From: Promethearchaeota archaeon
GTDB lineage: Archaea > Asgardarchaeota > Lokiarchaeia > Sigyniarchaeales > SOKP01
DNA: 64,000 nt
NCBI GenBank assembly: GCA_030603385.1
Contig: JAUVXW010000003.1
Coordinates: forward strand, 124,001-188,000
Direction: 5' to 3'
The position numbers and the translations under genes are program-made. This document shows positions 18,912 to 27,146 of this stretch, piece by piece. The notes below the pieces were generated by a model, which did no database searches, had not been told where the DNA came from, and saw only the letters and a list, made by a program, of their open reading frames with translations. Every line of letters starts with the position of its first letter. Position 1 is the first letter of the stretch.

Positions 18912-20411
18912 TTACAAAATATCTTCCCAGGCCATCCTCTCATTTCCATAAGGATCTTGTTCTATAGTAATCTCTTTGTCAAAAATTATCGTAGCTCGTT
19001 TTTCTATTTCATATGGAGGTAATTTAGGCATGTTCTCATGATTCGGATTTCCGGTTTGAGCAAATGAAATCCAAGCATCCATCATTTTTTCTGATAACCT
19101 TTGCGTTTCTTCAGTTCTACATGGAAAAATTCCAATATCTTTATCCCCTAGAAGACCGAATACAAATGGAAGCTCAAGAGCATGCATTGCCCCAAATTTT
19201 CCCCCTTGGATTGGGCTTTTCCAGATAAACAAATACATAAAAGTATTGGGTTGATGTTTACTTTGAACTTCTGCTAGACGAACAGAAGGGATGCGAAACA
19301 TATAATCAGTTAAAATAGCATCCAATATATCTCTTGGAGTTTTTCTTAATTGCCTATAAATATTTATTATCTCTTTAGATTTGCCTTCTTCTTGTCTTGC
19401 GATTTTCATAATAGTTTTTACATTCTTCTCTAATCTCTCTTCAGTAAGATCAAAAGCTTTAGGTGTCCACATTAACCATAATTTGTTTTCGTCTAAGTTT
19501 GATCCTATAAATAAGTCAATATCCTTAGCAAAACCATTCCTAACTGCTTCAAGGGGGTGTTCTGGTAATGTTTTCTCATCAACAACAGGTCCTACTCTTA
19601 ATACACCTTCTTGTAACCTCAAAGTATTTTCCTGAGGTACAATAAACTTTTCAGCAGGAAGTTTCCGCAATGCCTCGATATCTCCTTTTTCTATTCCTAA
19701 TTTCTGAATCAATTCTTCATAAACTCTTATTCCTACTATTGGATTGAAACTTAACTTATGAGCTGATCCAGAATGAGGAATTGCTCGATGGAATAATCGT
19801 TTAGCGGCAGGCATGGCAAGCAAACTTGCCACAGCAAAACCACCTGCGGATTCACCGAATATTGTTACATTGTCTGGATCACCCCCATACTTAGAGATAT
19901 TATTTTTGACCCATTTAAGCGCTGCAACCATATCAAGTAAACCCGCATTCGCAGTTGCATCCTTCTCATCAGGCATGTAAAGAAAACCCAAATACCCTAG
20001 ACGATAATTGATACTTACCACCACCACATCTCCCCTTAGTGCTAGTCGTGCTCCATCTAAAGCTGCACCATTTCCTGTTATGAATCCTCCTCCATGTATC
20101 CAAAACATAACGGGCCTCTTACCATTATCTAATCCAGTGGTCCATATATTTAAAGTTAAACAATCGGCTTCACTCTGTGGCATTGGTTCTCCAAATTGTG
20201 CTTCGAGAGCTGAAGGTGGCTGAATTGAAATAGGGCTATATTTTGTTGCATCAAACACACCACTCCAAGGCTCAACTGGAGCTGGAGGTTTGAAGCGGAG
20301 ATTTCCTATAGGTGGTGCAGCATAAGGGATACCCTTAAATTTTATAATACCTCTTCTGCTGTATCCACGTACTTTACCATGAGTAGTCTCTACAATAACA
20401 TTATTTTCCAT
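18912..20411 (-). CDS. Type B carboxylesterase
   Basis: 499 residues from the ATG at 20411, which has GTGA five bases upstream; a GTG at 20420 would add three residues. The alpha/beta-hydrolase esterase set is complete: oxyanion HGGGF at 106-110, nucleophile Ser188 in FGESAGG, a Glu in GSNLDENKLW and a His in GAMHALELPFVFG. No signal peptide, so probably cytoplasmic, unlike many relatives. It starts 21 bases after the Fe-S gene at 20433 and is likely co-transcribed with the Mo-enzyme genes, possibly freeing an acid or alcohol substrate for the pathway. Confidence 0.9.
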   Translation of the reverse strand: MENNVIVETTHGKVRGYSRRGIIKFKGIPYAAPPIGNLRFKPPAPVEPWSGVFDATKYSPISIQPPSALEAQFGEPMPQSEADCLTLNIWTTGLDNGKRPVMFWIHGGGFITGNGAALDGARLALRGDVVVVSINYRLGYLGFLYMPDEKDATANAGLLDMVAALKWVKNNISKYGGDPDNVTIFGESAGGFAVASLLAMPAAKRLFHRAIPHSGSAHKLSFNPIVGIRVYEELIQKLGIEKGDIEALRKLPAEKFIVPQENTLRLQEGVLRVGPVVDEKTLPEHPLEAVRNGFAKDIDLFIGSNLDENKLWLMWTPKAFDLTEERLEKNVKTIMKIARQEEGKSKEIINIYRQLRKTPRDILDAILTDYMFRIPSVRLAEVQSKHQPNTFMYLFIWKSPIQGGKFGAMHALELPFVFGLLGDKDIGIFPCRTEETQRLSEKMMDAWISFAQTGNPNHENMPKLPPYEIEKRATIIFDKEITIEQDPYGNERMAWEDIL

Positions 20412-20432
20412 TATAATCACTTATTTTTTGTT

Positions 20433-20990
20433 TTACAATTTTGATTTATAAATTACCGAAGGTTTTATTTTTTTATTATTTTGAAATCCTATGGCTTGAG
20501 TATTAGATCCATATTTTTTTCTCAATTGTTCCATCGTACCTACATCTAAAGCATACATTGGACAAGCCTCTACGCATATTGTTTGTTGACCTTTTTCCAA
20601 TCTCTCTACACATAGATCACATTTTCTCATTTTAGCATTAATAGTTGAATTAAATTGCGGCACATCCCATGGACAAACTTTTAAACATTTAGCTCCACAT
20701 TCTTCTTTACCTAGGCACAGTTCTTGATCCACTACAATAATTCCATCAAATTCTCTTTTTATAATTGCATTTGTAGGACATGCTTTTACACATGGAGGAT
20801 CAGCACAGTGATTGCATGCTAATGCGAGGTAAGAAAGAGATAAATTAGGAAACTTCCCCTTTTCAATTACTATTATACGCATCCAATTTTCAGGTCCCGC
20901 ATCAATATCATTCCAGTCTTTACAGGCAACTGAGCATGTATAACAACCTGTACATCTTGTTTGATCAAAGTAAAATCCCATTTGTTTCAT
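20433..20990 (-). CDS. DmsB-like iron-sulfur subunit of a molybdopterin oxidoreductase
   Basis: 185 residues with sixteen cluster cysteines in the four-[4Fe-4S] order of DmsB-type subunits: C13/16/19/23, C59/62/67/71, C92/98/102/106 and C124/127/139/143. It carries electrons between the catalytic subunit and an unknown carrier. The ATG overlaps the stop of the catalytic gene by four bases (20987-20990), so the two are translationally coupled. There is no membrane anchor gene next to it. It is the plain form of the subunit; compare the much longer version at 57034-59040. Confidence 0.93.
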   Translation of the reverse strand: MKQMGFYFDQTRCTGCYTCSVACKDWNDIDAGPENWMRIIVIEKGKFPNLSLSYLALACNHCADPPCVKACPTNAIIKREFDGIIVVDQELCLGKEECGAKCLKVCPWDVPQFNSTINAKMRKCDLCVERLEKGQQTICVEACPMYALDVGTMEQLRKKYGSNTQAIGFQNNKKIKPSVIYKSKL

Positions 20991-23284
20991 GAAGATCCCT
21001 CCGATTCTTTTTTTGAATATAGTTCTACTTGAACTAGGGCGCTATTCATGGGAAAAGCTCCTCCAGGAGAACGCGAATCTTTTGTCAGAACGTTCCCGCA
21101 CCCTCCAACATCAACACCCTCTTCGTTTGGATTATACCATGCTCCTTGATAGATCACTACTGCCCCAGGTATCACACGTTCTGTAACATTAGCAGGGATA
21201 CGAACTCGTCCCCTATCGTTAAAAATGTCGACTAAATCTCCGTGCTCAATCTTTCTTAATTCAGCATCTACGGGATTTATCCATACCATATGAGGTTCTA
21301 CTTCCTCAAGCCATGGAATCATGTTTATACTTGAGTGAGTTCTTCTTTTATTATGGGATGTGAGTAGTTGCAAGGGATATTTTTTTGCTAAAGGAGCATC
21401 ATAATGTTCTTCATGACTTAGATATTTAGGAATCGGTGGCATATTTGGGATATTTAATTCTGCAATATGTTCACAATATATCTCAATTTTACCCGATAAT
21501 GTAGGGAAGGGATTATTCTCTGGATCCGCTATTTGTTCTTTAAAAGCAACGAATGTCTCATCGACTTTTACTTTGTAAAATCCATCTCTTTTCATTTCGT
21601 CATAACTTTTTATGTCTTTACGAGGGGATGTAAATATTCGTAAGATTTGATCTTCTGATAAATTCAATAGACCTGGTTCAATACCTAATTTTTTAGATAA
21701 TTCCTTGCATATCTCCAGATCCGATTTCGATTCATATAAAGAATCAATCGCTTTATTTAAGTAAATGTAATAAGGTGAACCAAGCCAAGGTACTGCAATA
21801 TCATTACGTTCCATAAAAGTATTAACTGGTAATAAGATATCCGCAAATTTAGCTGTTGGTGTCATAAATTGTTCATGAACTACAATAAATTCAAGAGATT
21901 TTAAAGCTTTTACGCCTTTGTTAACATTGCTATATTGATTTAAACGATTTTCTGCTGCTATATAAGCCATTTTCAAATCCGCGGGATATCCTCCTTTTCG
22001 TCCCTGTAATATAGCATCATAATATTCATTAAAATGAATACGAGTACTTGCTGGATTAGTCCCTCCTCTTAATTTATGTAAAGCATCTATTCGAGGAGGC
22101 GCTCTAAAGTCAACAGGATTACCTCTTGGAGTTTGTTTCTTTTCGACTTCTTTTTTTTCTTCTTGTTTAATAGGTCCTGTCTTTTTTTTCCTTGTTGATG
22201 AAACTGTCTCCCGACTATAATATGCCCGCATGAAACCAGAGGCATATCCACCATCAATACCGATATTTCCAGTAATAACACAAAGCACATTAGCAGCTCT
22301 AGAATATTGTTCTCCCAATGCAGTTCGAGCAGGACCCCATCCTGCCATAAGAGCTGCTGGTTTATTAAGAGCGTACTCTTTAGCTAGACTTATAATTGTT
22401 TCTGCTGGCACTTTAGTAATTTCTTCCGCCCATTGTGGTGTCTTTGGGATTCCATCTGCTTGTCCCATTATATAAGCCTTATATTTATCATACCCAACTG
22501 TATATTTATCAATGAAATTCTGATCTTGAAGGTTGCCAGTGATAATTACATATGCCATAGCTATTAACATAGCAGTATCAGTACCTGGTCGAATAGGTAT
22601 CCACTGATCCGCTAAGACCGCTGCTGAATCAGTAAAAATTGGATCAATATTTATGATCTTGATACCTTTTTCTCTTCCTTTAGCTAACATTAAAGGTGTA
22701 CCGGGGTCCCATATTGTATTAGCTGGATTCCAACCCCACATGATGATAAGTTTAGAGTTGAATAAATCCTCACGAGCATTTCCAGTCATCATGGTTCCAT
22801 AGGTGGCCATAGACGCAAAAAGAGCGCCTTCATAGGAAGGTGCGCCCCACATTCGAGTATACCCTCCAAATTGATTAAGCATTAAACCTACAGGCACAAC
22901 ACCATGGAGCATACCCTGATTTCCGGAACCGGGAACAAATAAAATAGAAGAATTTCCATATTTTTCCTTAATTTCTTTCATTTTATTTGCTACTATATCT
23001 AATGCCTCATCCCAAGATATTCTTTCAAATCTACCCTCACCTCGTTCTCCAATACGACGCATGGGATATTTTAACCTATCTGGATGATATACTTTTTGTC
23101 GATATGCCCTTCCACGTAAACAAGCTCGTAATTGGGGGTCTTCACCATTATCTGTTTCAAAACGTATTATCTTACCGTCTTTAACATGAGCTTTAAGAGT
23201 ACAGCGACCTCCGCAATCATGACAACAACCAGTATTAATTATTTTAATATCGCTTTTTTCTATTTCGATATTATCTTTATTCAT
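20987..23284 (-). CDS. Molybdopterin/tungstopterin oxidoreductase catalytic subunit (DMSO reductase family)
   Basis: 765 residues. The N-terminal [4Fe-4S] motif is complete: C21-x2-C24-x3-C28 and C55 (RACLRGRA). The family layout follows, with FERISWDEA, the P-loop-like cofactor segments (GWNPANTIWD; IPIRPGTDTAMLIAM) and a C-terminal molybdopterin-dinucleotide-binding domain (~630-760, with NDRGRVRIPA). By alignment to DmsA, Ser150 (WGAPSYEG) is the probable metal ligand. No Tat signal, so the enzyme is cytoplasmic. A low-complexity charged insert rich in Lys/Glu lies at about 365-385. Substrate unknown; relatives handle S/N-oxides, ring reduction or C-H hydroxylation. Confidence 0.92.
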   Translation of the reverse strand: MNKDNIEIEKSDIKIINTGCCHDCGGRCTLKAHVKDGKIIRFETDNGEDPQLRACLRGRAYRQKVYHPDRLKYPMRRIGERGEGRFERISWDEALDIVANKMKEIKEKYGNSSILFVPGSGNQGMLHGVVPVGLMLNQFGGYTRMWGAPSYEGALFASMATYGTMMTGNAREDLFNSKLIIMWGWNPANTIWDPGTPLMLAKGREKGIKIINIDPIFTDSAAVLADQWIPIRPGTDTAMLIAMAYVIITGNLQDQNFIDKYTVGYDKYKAYIMGQADGIPKTPQWAEEITKVPAETIISLAKEYALNKPAALMAGWGPARTALGEQYSRAANVLCVITGNIGIDGGYASGFMRAYYSRETVSSTRKKKTGPIKQEEKKEVEKKQTPRGNPVDFRAPPRIDALHKLRGGTNPASTRIHFNEYYDAILQGRKGGYPADLKMAYIAAENRLNQYSNVNKGVKALKSLEFIVVHEQFMTPTAKFADILLPVNTFMERNDIAVPWLGSPYYIYLNKAIDSLYESKSDLEICKELSKKLGIEPGLLNLSEDQILRIFTSPRKDIKSYDEMKRDGFYKVKVDETFVAFKEQIADPENNPFPTLSGKIEIYCEHIAELNIPNMPPIPKYLSHEEHYDAPLAKKYPLQLLTSHNKRRTHSSINMIPWLEEVEPHMVWINPVDAELRKIEHGDLVDIFNDRGRVRIPANVTERVIPGAVVIYQGAWYNPNEEGVDVGGCGNVLTKDSRSPGGAFPMNSALVQVELYSKKESEGSS

Positions 23285-23369
23285 AATCTTAAATCATTCT
23301 CAAAAAATTATTAATTACATAAAAATTTGGTATTATTTTAATTTTTATCGAGAAATTCTAAAATTAAGA

Positions 23370-24671
23370 TTAAGAACCTATTAGATAAATTAATCCTTCG
23401 GGAAGGTGTTCTCGCCAAGCAATATATTCATGTCCACCAGGATATTCTTCATAATTATGTGTATATCCTTTATCTTGGAGCATATTACGAAATCGATGGA
23501 CTGAAGGCATAGTTCGAGTTTCAAGGCTTCCAACATTTACATAAAACTTTAATGGTAATTTTTCACTTCGTAAAAGTTGCTTAATTAGCCAATAATTTTC
23601 TTTTTCGTCTTCCTTGGTCCACCAGCGAACATAATCTTTTCCATAATAATTAAGTAATCGCTGGAAAAATATGTTTCCTGGTGACCATCCATAGAAACCT
23701 GATTGTGATAAAATTTTTCTAAAAGTTTCTGGATATTTATATCCAATAAAAGCAGCTGCTAATGCACCAGAACTACTTCCCATTAGTACTGATTCATCGG
23801 GATCAGAGGAAATATGATAATTTTCTCTAGCCCATGATACTAGTTCTTTGGCAATAAAATCTGCGAATGGAGGGTAGCAATCTAAATCTTTTCCTCTTTG
23901 GAAACCACTGTAATTATGAATAAAAACAGCCACTAAAGGTGGAATTTTATTTTTTGCGATTAAATTATCAAACATTATTGGGGGGTGTGTAAAGTCAAGA
24001 AATGCCTTTCCATCAAAAATCACTAAGAAATGATACTTTTTTCCAGTCTTGGTAAAATTAGGAGGAGTATATATCCAAATCTTACGATTCATATTGAGTA
24101 TTTTGCTATAAAAATCAATTTCTTCTACTTTTCCCGATGGCACATTATCATCTTTTAATGTCCATATTCGTGGTTTAGTATCTGGCATTTCTAAAACTGA
24201 ATATTCAATTTCAATGCGTTGACCTTCTCTCCGATATCTTTGATAGAACTTTTTTGAGTTGAAAGGATCAGGGGAACAAGTATGCCAATTAAGAATTATA
24301 TTATCATAAAACCTATTATACCTTAGATTGTTATTCTTACTTATTGTATATATCGTACGAGTTCCATTAAGCACTTTAAAAGTCTTATAGAAAATATTTG
24401 TATTTTCAATCCGTTCACATATATTATTCGTGAGGACATCATCTTGATTTGCTAACGCAGTTATAATTACAGCATTCTTAGTTTCTTTTGCTCCGGGAAC
24501 AACAAAGGTTACAAGCTTATAGTTCTCATCAACTTCGAACGGTTCAATTATAGGAGCACCTGTCCGTTCAACCTTTTTCCAAAATTCATCCAGTGCGGAT
24601 TTTTTCCCTCCAATTAAATCCTGTTCGAGTTTAGATATAATAAGGCTTGTAAAGTGTTTTTTTCTTAACAT
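23370..24671 (-). CDS. Enterochelin esterase-like (Fes/esterase D type) alpha/beta-hydrolase
   Basis: 433 residues with an N-terminal ~170-residue domain as in Fes-type esterases, then an alpha/beta-hydrolase domain. The nucleophile motif is MGSSSGALAAA, followed by QSGFYGW; a C-terminal catalytic His is in PGGHEYIAWREHLP. No signal peptide. Family members cleave ester bonds of siderophores, sugars or lipids. It lies upstream of the molybdopterin operon on the same strand (spacer 85 bases), and divergently from the acyl-CoA ligase at 24779. A CoA-pathway esterase is more likely from context than siderophore use. Confidence 0.83.
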   Translation of the reverse strand: MLRKKHFTSLIISKLEQDLIGGKKSALDEFWKKVERTGAPIIEPFEVDENYKLVTFVVPGAKETKNAVIITALANQDDVLTNNICERIENTNIFYKTFKVLNGTRTIYTISKNNNLRYNRFYDNIILNWHTCSPDPFNSKKFYQRYRREGQRIEIEYSVLEMPDTKPRIWTLKDDNVPSGKVEEIDFYSKILNMNRKIWIYTPPNFTKTGKKYHFLVIFDGKAFLDFTHPPIMFDNLIAKNKIPPLVAVFIHNYSGFQRGKDLDCYPPFADFIAKELVSWARENYHISSDPDESVLMGSSSGALAAAFIGYKYPETFRKILSQSGFYGWSPGNIFFQRLLNYYGKDYVRWWTKEDEKENYWLIKQLLRSEKLPLKFYVNVGSLETRTMPSVHRFRNMLQDKGYTHNYEEYPGGHEYIAWREHLPEGLIYLIGS

Positions 24672-24711
24672 GTTATTTTACTATATGAATTATCAAAACG
24701 AATACTTTAGT

Positions 24712-24725
24712 AATGTAATTACATT
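24712..24725. promoter_or_regulatory. Perfect 14-base palindrome between divergent genes
   Basis: AATGTAATTACATT lies in the 107-base gap between the divergent esterase (23370) and acyl-CoA synthetase (24779) genes. A perfect palindrome of this size in a divergent promoter region is a typical operator position. No regulator is identified, and AT-rich sequence makes short palindromes less rare. Confidence 0.35.
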
Positions 24726-24778
24726 TCTTTAATTCAATCGTAATGATAAACTTTTCTAATTATGAGGTTTGATTAATA

Positions 24779-27034
24779 TTGATACAAGAAGATTTAATTG
24801 ACAAATTAGATAACGGGATATTATCCACATCAGATTTAAATGAATATTATGAAATCTATATTAAAATTGCTAATGAATCTGATTATATTCAAGAATTCTG
24901 CAAAGACTGGAACGTTATAATTTTTTTTAATACAGAAAGCGAAGCAGATCATTGGATTAAAGTCGAAAACAGCCTTTTTTCCTTTGGAATGGGTCAAATT
25001 GATAAACCTGATGTAACTTATAAAATTACTGCAAATGAATTTTTAGGTATTTTATCATGGCAAAATGATTATATCTTCACACTTTTTAACGCTAGGTTGA
25101 CAATTGAGGGTAATATTTCAGATTCGGATAAATTTATTTGGATAGATTCAAAAATTCGGGGCAATATGTTAAGTATCATTAATAAAATCAAATCTAATCA
25201 CGAAGTTAAGGATAAATATACTTTATCTTATGAAGATTATCTTTTATTGCAACAAAGACTTCGGTTAAAACTCGAGAAACTGAGTAAATTCAGAGAAGAA
25301 CCCTGGTATAGTGCTAGTCGAGAAAGCAAAGATTCCATTGGACTTCGCATAGAACAACGAGCAAGGGAATATCCTGATAGAATGGTAATGTACTATGAAG
25401 AAGAAAAATACACTAATAAAGAATTTAATGAATGGATAAACAAGTACGCAAATTATTTTTTGAATGAAGTAGGATTAAAGAAAGGTGATGTAGCTGTTGT
25501 TTTTCTTGAAAACCGATCAGAAATAATGTTTATTATTATTGCGATGGCTAAAATCGGTGTTATATCTTCATTGATTAATACAAGGCAACGGGATCAAACC
25601 TTAATTCATTCTATAAATCATGCTCCAGGAAAAATTTTTATTATTGGAGAAGAGTTAATTGATCCTTTCTTAGAAATTCAATCAAGATTAAACCTATCAC
25701 AAGATCAATTACAACACCTGTTTTTCGTTCCTGATAAAGGAAAAATAAACACACCAGAAGGATTTATTAATTTAGAGAACATAATTGCAGATTCTCCAAT
25801 GATTAACCCTTCAACAACACCAAGGATACGGTTAAAACTTCCTTATTCATACATATTTACTTCGGGAACAACTGGTTTGCCCAAAGCTGCAATAATCACC
25901 AATGCTCATACTATAGGATCTGCTTTCTACTGGGCATACATTGTTATGGATATGACACCAGACGACATAACTTATATAACTACGCCAATCTTTCATTCAA
26001 ACGCCATCAACATAGGTTTTGCATCAGTACTAGGTGGTGGTGGGGCAATGGTTATCAGAAGAAAGTTTTCAGCAAGTAATTTCCTAAAGGATGCACGAAA
26101 GTATGGCTGTACTGCTTTTAATTACGTTGGTGAGATATGCCGCTATTTGTATAACCAACCTCCTCGGGAAGATGATAAAGACCATCCTATAGTAAAATGT
26201 GCTGGAAATGGTATTAAACCAGAATTTTGGATGGATTTTAAGAATAGGTTTGGGATCGAAAGAATTCATGAACAGTATGGCGCGACTGAAAGGTTTATCC
26301 CAAATTTTGCTAATATTTTTAATCTTGATAAAACTGTTGGAATTTCCTCATCACCCTATGCAATCGTTAAATATGATGTCGAGAATGATGAACCCAGGCG
26401 GGACAAAAATAATCATATGATTAAAGTAGAACCCGGAGAGATTGGTTTATTACTTGGACAGGTTGATCCAAAGTCGTTCTATATGTATAAAGATAAAAAA
26501 GCTACTGAGAAGAAAGTTTTTAGAGATGTTTTTTATGATGGGGATGCGTGGGTAACTTCTGGAGATTTATTACGAGATATAGGATTTAGGCATGCGATGT
26601 TCGCAGATCGATTAGGAGATACTTATAGATGGAAAGGGGAAAATGTTTCAACAGAAGAAATGGAAATTATTATTAATACTTTCGATCAGATTGAATACTC
26701 ATGTGCATACGGTGTTTTAATCCCCGGAACTGAAGGTCGTGCTGGGATGATTTCATTTATTAAGAAAGGAGATGAAGAATTTGATTTTGATAAGTTTTCA
26801 AAGTTCATCAACAATAAAATACCTGCCTATGCTATCCCTATTTTCATCCGGATTAAAAAAGAATTTGTGACCACAGCAACCGATAAGATTCAGAAAGTCC
26901 AGTTAAAGCAAGAAGGATATTCTATTAATAAAATTGAAGATCCTACCTATATTTTACTCCCAAGGGCTTCTAAGTATATTCCACTAACAAAAGAAATTTA
27001 TGAAGGAGTAATAGCTGGTAAGTATAGATATTAA
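24779..27034 (+). CDS. SCP2 domain fused to a FATP-type acyl-CoA synthetase
   Basis: 751 residues from a TTG start. Residues ~35-135 resemble the SCP2 sterol/lipid-carrier fold: DWNVIIFFNTESEADHWIKV, then DKPDVTYKIT and ARLTIEGN. From ~190 onwards it is an adenylate-forming enzyme: P-loop TSGTTGLPKA at 361-370, EQYGATERF, and DRLGDTYRWKGENVST, the FATP/very-long-chain ligase signature. The family converts a fatty or bulky acid to acyl-CoA with ATP. The fused SCP2 part could deliver the hydrophobic acid to the active site. It is upstream of a paralogous ligase with a different N-terminus; both lead a long + strand series. Confidence 0.88.
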   Translation: MIQEDLIDKLDNGILSTSDLNEYYEIYIKIANESDYIQEFCKDWNVIIFFNTESEADHWIKVENSLFSFGMGQIDKPDVTYKITANEFLGILSWQNDYIFTLFNARLTIEGNISDSDKFIWIDSKIRGNMLSIINKIKSNHEVKDKYTLSYEDYLLLQQRLRLKLEKLSKFREEPWYSASRESKDSIGLRIEQRAREYPDRMVMYYEEEKYTNKEFNEWINKYANYFLNEVGLKKGDVAVVFLENRSEIMFIIIAMAKIGVISSLINTRQRDQTLIHSINHAPGKIFIIGEELIDPFLEIQSRLNLSQDQLQHLFFVPDKGKINTPEGFINLENIIADSPMINPSTTPRIRLKLPYSYIFTSGTTGLPKAAIITNAHTIGSAFYWAYIVMDMTPDDITYITTPIFHSNAINIGFASVLGGGGAMVIRRKFSASNFLKDARKYGCTAFNYVGEICRYLYNQPPREDDKDHPIVKCAGNGIKPEFWMDFKNRFGIERIHEQYGATERFIPNFANIFNLDKTVGISSSPYAIVKYDVENDEPRRDKNNHMIKVEPGEIGLLLGQVDPKSFYMYKDKKATEKKVFRDVFYDGDAWVTSGDLLRDIGFRHAMFADRLGDTYRWKGENVSTEEMEIIINTFDQIEYSCAYGVLIPGTEGRAGMISFIKKGDEEFDFDKFSKFINNKIPAYAIPIFIRIKKEFVTTATDKIQKVQLKQEGYSINKIEDPTYILLPRASKYIPLTKEIYEGVIAGKYRY

Positions 27035-27146
27035 AATTTTTACATATTTGCAAGGAAAACACCGAATAATATAATTACGATTCATAATTTTAACTTAACA
27101 AAATTAGTCAAATTAATTTTTTACACAATAAAAAATCTTTCTACAA

